Shown here: piece after piece, positions 60,543 through 64,000 of the stretch
Numbering within the stretch: position 1 is the first letter of the stretch
Layout of the letters: each line of letters begins with the position of its first letter
NCBI GenBank assembly: GCA_022453515.1
Contig: JAJNNY010000010.1
Coordinates: 620,001-684,000, forward strand
Length of the DNA: 64,000 bases
Source: Astrocystis sublimbata
Lineage: Eukaryota; Ascomycota; Sordariomycetes; Xylariales; Xylariaceae
Reading direction: 5' to 3'
Program-made: the position numbers and the translations under genes
The notes under the pieces: generated by a model
Seen by the model: the letters and a program-made list of their open reading frames with translations, nothing else
Database searches by the model: none
What the model was told of the DNA's origin: nothing

Positions 60543-63173
60543 CGACATGGCCAACATCATTCGAAAAGCGGCAAACATGTGTCCCTGATGGATTATCCCT
60601 AGTATTGAGCCTCTGACTACGGGATGTTGCGAACGACATCCTACGACATACACGAACAAAATTCAGGGTCGGAATCTGCATGACCACGTTTACTATTTAT
60701 TCTTCCCTTTGTACCTTTATCCATCATTCATTGGCGCAGCTTTACCGTTAGATTATAGGCGTTTTCTTTTCCTATTTCGACATTTTCCAACTGCCGCCGA
60801 CTTCGTCTGTTATTTATCATTCTCTGGAGCGCTATACCACCACCACAAGCATCTTTTATATCTGTATATACTTCATATCATGCATTGCACGGTGCCTGGG
60901 CAGCGGTGAAACACAGCACGAGCATTCCTGACACCGGATTGGAACGGGACAAAAAAACGGGATATTTTTCTTCGGGGCATTATCGGACGGGACGATTGCA
61001 TAATCTAATGGACGATGCATGAGATGAGTCTCGCTTCCTAATGTAATATTCTAAGAGACACTTAGGTAGTACTGGGAGTGCTGTAAGCAGCACTCTGAGT
61101 ATTTGACATGAAATTCATTGAACATGAATCAGCTGCAATTTCCTGCTGCACCAGTGATAGAGTGAAGTTATCGAGTCGAGGTCTGATTTGCTCTGCTGGA
61201 AATTGCATGTGGTTGAAAACAAGGTCTTGCAAATTCTATCCACGAATCACGTCAGTGTACCTACATTGTCTTTGATCGGCTATCCTAGCAGCGAGGTCAT
61301 TCCCAGCTAGATGTCCTCGCAGCCAATTGGACGATGGGTTCAAAATAGCGACTGTTGTGCCGCTCGCTAAGGTTCCTCGGCTCCCATGTCTATGGTACGA
61401 GTAGCTTGCCCTGGCCGGCAGGCATGCAGACATGCAGTCAGATGGTACAGCAGCGATCTACTTAGAGGCTGGTGCCGCACTGGGATTGCCACCATGGTAT
61501 TATCTGAAAGGCTAAGTGTCCAAGTGTGCATTGGACCACACCCATCGCAAGCAGATACTGACGTATGACACAGGCATTGTTGACAGCGCATCACACGGCC
61601 TTGGAGATCTGGTTTGCTTTTGTTGATGCCGAGATGCAGGTGAAGGGCTAACGAGCCTCTAGATGCACTTCCACAAGAGCCTTGGTCGATGGCAAGGAAG
61701 TTGATCGCTATGGGTAGGGCGAGCGTAGGGCAGCAATGAGGACTTCCCCGCCTCGCTGGCTTGATCTGGGTCAAATGTCTGGATGAACGTGGCGCTGAAG
61801 ATCGACGCTAAGACCAAGCAATCGGAGTTTAACCTCCAGTTTACCTACAGTAGGGCGCCATAGCTGCACACTGCTAGGTACACTAACTGTGAGTGCGTTA
61901 GATGGTGGATGTAGTACCTAAACCAAGCCGAGGTTGGGAAGCAGATACAACCTAATGATGCAATTGATATGAGTAGCTGGGACTTCAGGCTCAGCTTGAG
62001 CTGCCTGCACTTGAGGAAATAGTACCTAGGCATCTTCTGTGCGTTGCTGCATGCCCGTGGTGTACTTAGCATACTGCTGGAATTATAATTCTATAATTAG
62101 CATGAAAGGAGGAAAGAAAAAAGAGACAAAGACTGAGACAATAGATTTACAATTGAGAGAAAAAGTGAAGCTGTTGGTGATTCTATCTTGCAGCACAGCT
62201 GAAGTTAAGTGCTTAGACAATAGCAGGGCACTAACTTTACTAGGTAGATGAGGTACAGTGAGTGCACCAGGGGACAATAGTCTCCAGTGGTATTGAGGTA
62301 TCCATGCCTCCCTACTAGTTTTTTTTTCAAAGCGCTATATTGATATCACGTGTAAAGTACTCCCACAAACCCTTGTGCAGTATTTCCTATGATAAAGGTT
62401 GGATCTGTCACTTGAAACGCTGTTTCAATTGAGTATCCAGAAAGTGTCTGGTCCCCTGAAGATCACCTTGAATGTGCCTGATTTTCGATGTTACCGCCCC
62501 CATTTGGTAGCAGGCACCTTGTGACACGTGCCAGAGCTGAGAGCACTAATTAATACTAAGTACCTAGCAGTACCGCCAGCGCAACCTGTGCAACCTGTGG
62601 CTGTAAGTAGCTGGGCTGACACCAAGAGGAAAGAACACCGACGTCATCCGAAAGTTGTGACTGGACACCGACTGCGGCAAAGCATGCATCGGGAGAGAGA
62701 AGCTTAAACTTAAACTGCGTTGCACTGCTGCCGCATCTACGCATCTACGTCCATCGGCAAAGGACATTGGCACGCACGCCTGTCCTCGCCCAAACCTCGC
62801 CACCCACCCTTGTCCATGAGCTGGTTCTGGAAGCCGGGGCTCCAACTGAAACTTGCAGCTATTTCTCCAATTCTTGTCCCCAACCGAGGAAACTCTTAGT
62901 GACCTCGATATCGGTACCTCCTGTCGCGGCCCATCGAGCCCATATCTCTCGCCATCTTTGGCGCTGCTCAGGACAGCACTTCATCTCCTGCACTTAGTAC
63001 TCTAACCCAGGGACAAAGAAGCGTCCACGGGACCATACGTTCATTGCGAAGCGACAGCAAACAATATATACCGACGGTGCGCACGCCGGCGCGGGACAAT
63101 TTGGGGGAAGCGTGAAGAACCTCTCGCGCGCGCATCCGAGCCCACTCGCTAGACATTTGTCTACAGCTTCACA
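60543..63173. other. Intergenic region between the Ser-rich protein gene and the nucleotide-sugar transporter gene
   Basis: 2.6 kb. The first part would hold the 3' UTR of the upstream gene, and the last few hundred bases the promoter and leader of the transporter. Frames up to 135 codons (61367-61774, minus) have no recognisable motif. Nothing else was found. Confidence 0.5.
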
Positions 63174-64000
63174 ATGGCCCTTCTCGAGGTCGCTGGGGGC
63201 TTGCCGCAAATGTCGCGGGGCCCTACCCTGATGGGTATACCATTGAAGCAGATGTCTCTGATCACGGTGCGTACCCAAGTATCTTCTAGAATACCTCGAG
63301 GTTGCGCCATGGACTGCGAAAGAACAAGCGAGACATCGCCCTGCTAATTGCTTTTTGCTGACGCTTGTTGCCATCCAGTTAATGTTCCAAAGCTCTGCTG
63401 TCACCCTCATTGCGCACTACTCGAGAATAATGCCTCCGAGCGGCGATCATCGCTACTTCACATCCACTGCCGTTTTCCTCACCGAACTCGTCAAGCTCTC
63501 CATCTCCCTGACTTTCGCCATTTACGAAGTTTCCAGGACCCTCGCACCGTCCACGCCAGCAACTGTTCTATTCCAACAGATATACAACTCCGTCTTTGGG
63601 GGTGATGGGTGGAAGTTGGCGATACCTGCGTTACTGTATACCATGCAGAATACCCTGCAGTATGTGGCTGTAGAGAACCTAGACCCGGTTCACTATCAGG
63701 TCATCCTGCAGCTTAAGGTATGATGCAACCCTGAAGCATGTCTGTTGGTCGGCGCGGCTACTGACAGGCTACTGCACAGATACTCACGACGGCTCTGTTC
63801 ACAGTGACATTGCTTGGAAGATCTCTGTCATTTAAGAAATGGCTCTCCCTGGTCATCTTGACAGCCGGTGTCTCCATCGTCTCGATTCCTTCCTCCGACT
63901 CGAAAGAGCGCTCTTTGATCATTCAGGACATGGCAGACCACTTCTTTCCGCGGTCGGTACACGAATTGGGCCAGGCGGCTAGCAACATTGGCGGGGTGGC
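63174..64000 (+). CDS. UDP-galactose-type nucleotide-sugar transporter (3' end cut by the window)
   Basis: Golgi antiporter of the NST family, which brings UDP-sugars into the lumen in exchange for UMP. Exons are 63174-63266, 63379-63717 and from 63780 to the window edge; introns are 112 and 62 bp, GT-AG, both phase 0. The visible 217 or so residues include LMFQSSAVTLIAHYSR, TAVFLTELVKLSIS, NTLQYVAVENLDPVHYQVIL and QLKILTTALFTVTLLGRSLS, which are the family's most conserved blocks and span the first five helices. The LQYVAVENLD and LKILTTALF pattern points to the UDP-galactose/UDP-GlcNAc/CMP-sialate group; Gms1-type UDP-galactose transport is likely but not proven. The rest of the protein lies outside the window. 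Confidence 0.92.

Noticed and set aside
1..64000. Biosynthetic gene cluster, defence island, CRISPR array or prophage
   Set aside because: No backbone enzymes, repeat-spacer arrays or phage genes were seen; the genes are unrelated eukaryotic housekeeping genes.

Overview
The window looks like nuclear DNA of a filamentous ascomycete (Pezizomycotina). The supporting signs are short GT-AG introns of about 55-170 bp, a velvet-family regulator, a fungal-type biotin-protein ligase, MGM101, a Blm10 proteasome activator, and GPI18 and TB2/DP1 proteins of fungal type. Short palindromes built on GGTACC and ACCTAGGT are scattered through the non-coding DNA. The class cannot be fixed from the sequence alone. 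No rRNA, tRNA, CRISPR array or intact transposon was found.

Layout. At 1-5614 is a compact island: BPL1 (minus, cut by the left edge), a four-exon twin-CX9C protein of the COA4/CMC3 type, MGM101, and a long TB2/DP1/HVA22 protein on the minus strand. An 11.2-kb stretch without a recognisable gene follows (5615-16787). Next is a single velvet-domain regulator (16788-18509, minus, closest to VosA), then another 10 kb without a clear gene (18510-28580). That second desert holds one decayed coding relic and one possible hAT terminal-repeat fragment.

A second island (28581-38229) carries a hotdog thioesterase, a GST/FAXC-like protein and a 1,962-residue Blm10/PA200 proteasome activator. An MFS transporter with a 15-nt microexon (42532-44382) and a conserved-looking protein of unknown function (45645-47534) come next. 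The rest is more widely spaced: GPI18 mannosyltransferase (50658-52049), a 979-residue Ser-rich disordered protein (57603-60542), and the 5' part of a UDP-galactose-type nucleotide-sugar transporter (from 63174, cut by the right edge).

Function. This is a housekeeping segment with one developmental regulator, not a gene cluster for one pathway. COA4-type protein and MGM101 are both mitochondrial (cytochrome oxidase assembly and mtDNA maintenance). GPI18 and the nucleotide-sugar transporter both belong to the secretory glycosylation system but lie 11 kb apart and are probably unrelated in regulation. Thirteen genes in 64 kb is sparse for such a genome, and most of the missing density lies around the velvet gene. 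I found no convincing new multi-gene system. The points most worth checking are the deserts around the velvet gene, the last Blm10 intron, the MFS microexon, the relic near 19.0-19.6 kb, and two long unrecognised proteins. Exon boundaries were worked out by eye from splice consensus, reading frame and family similarity.
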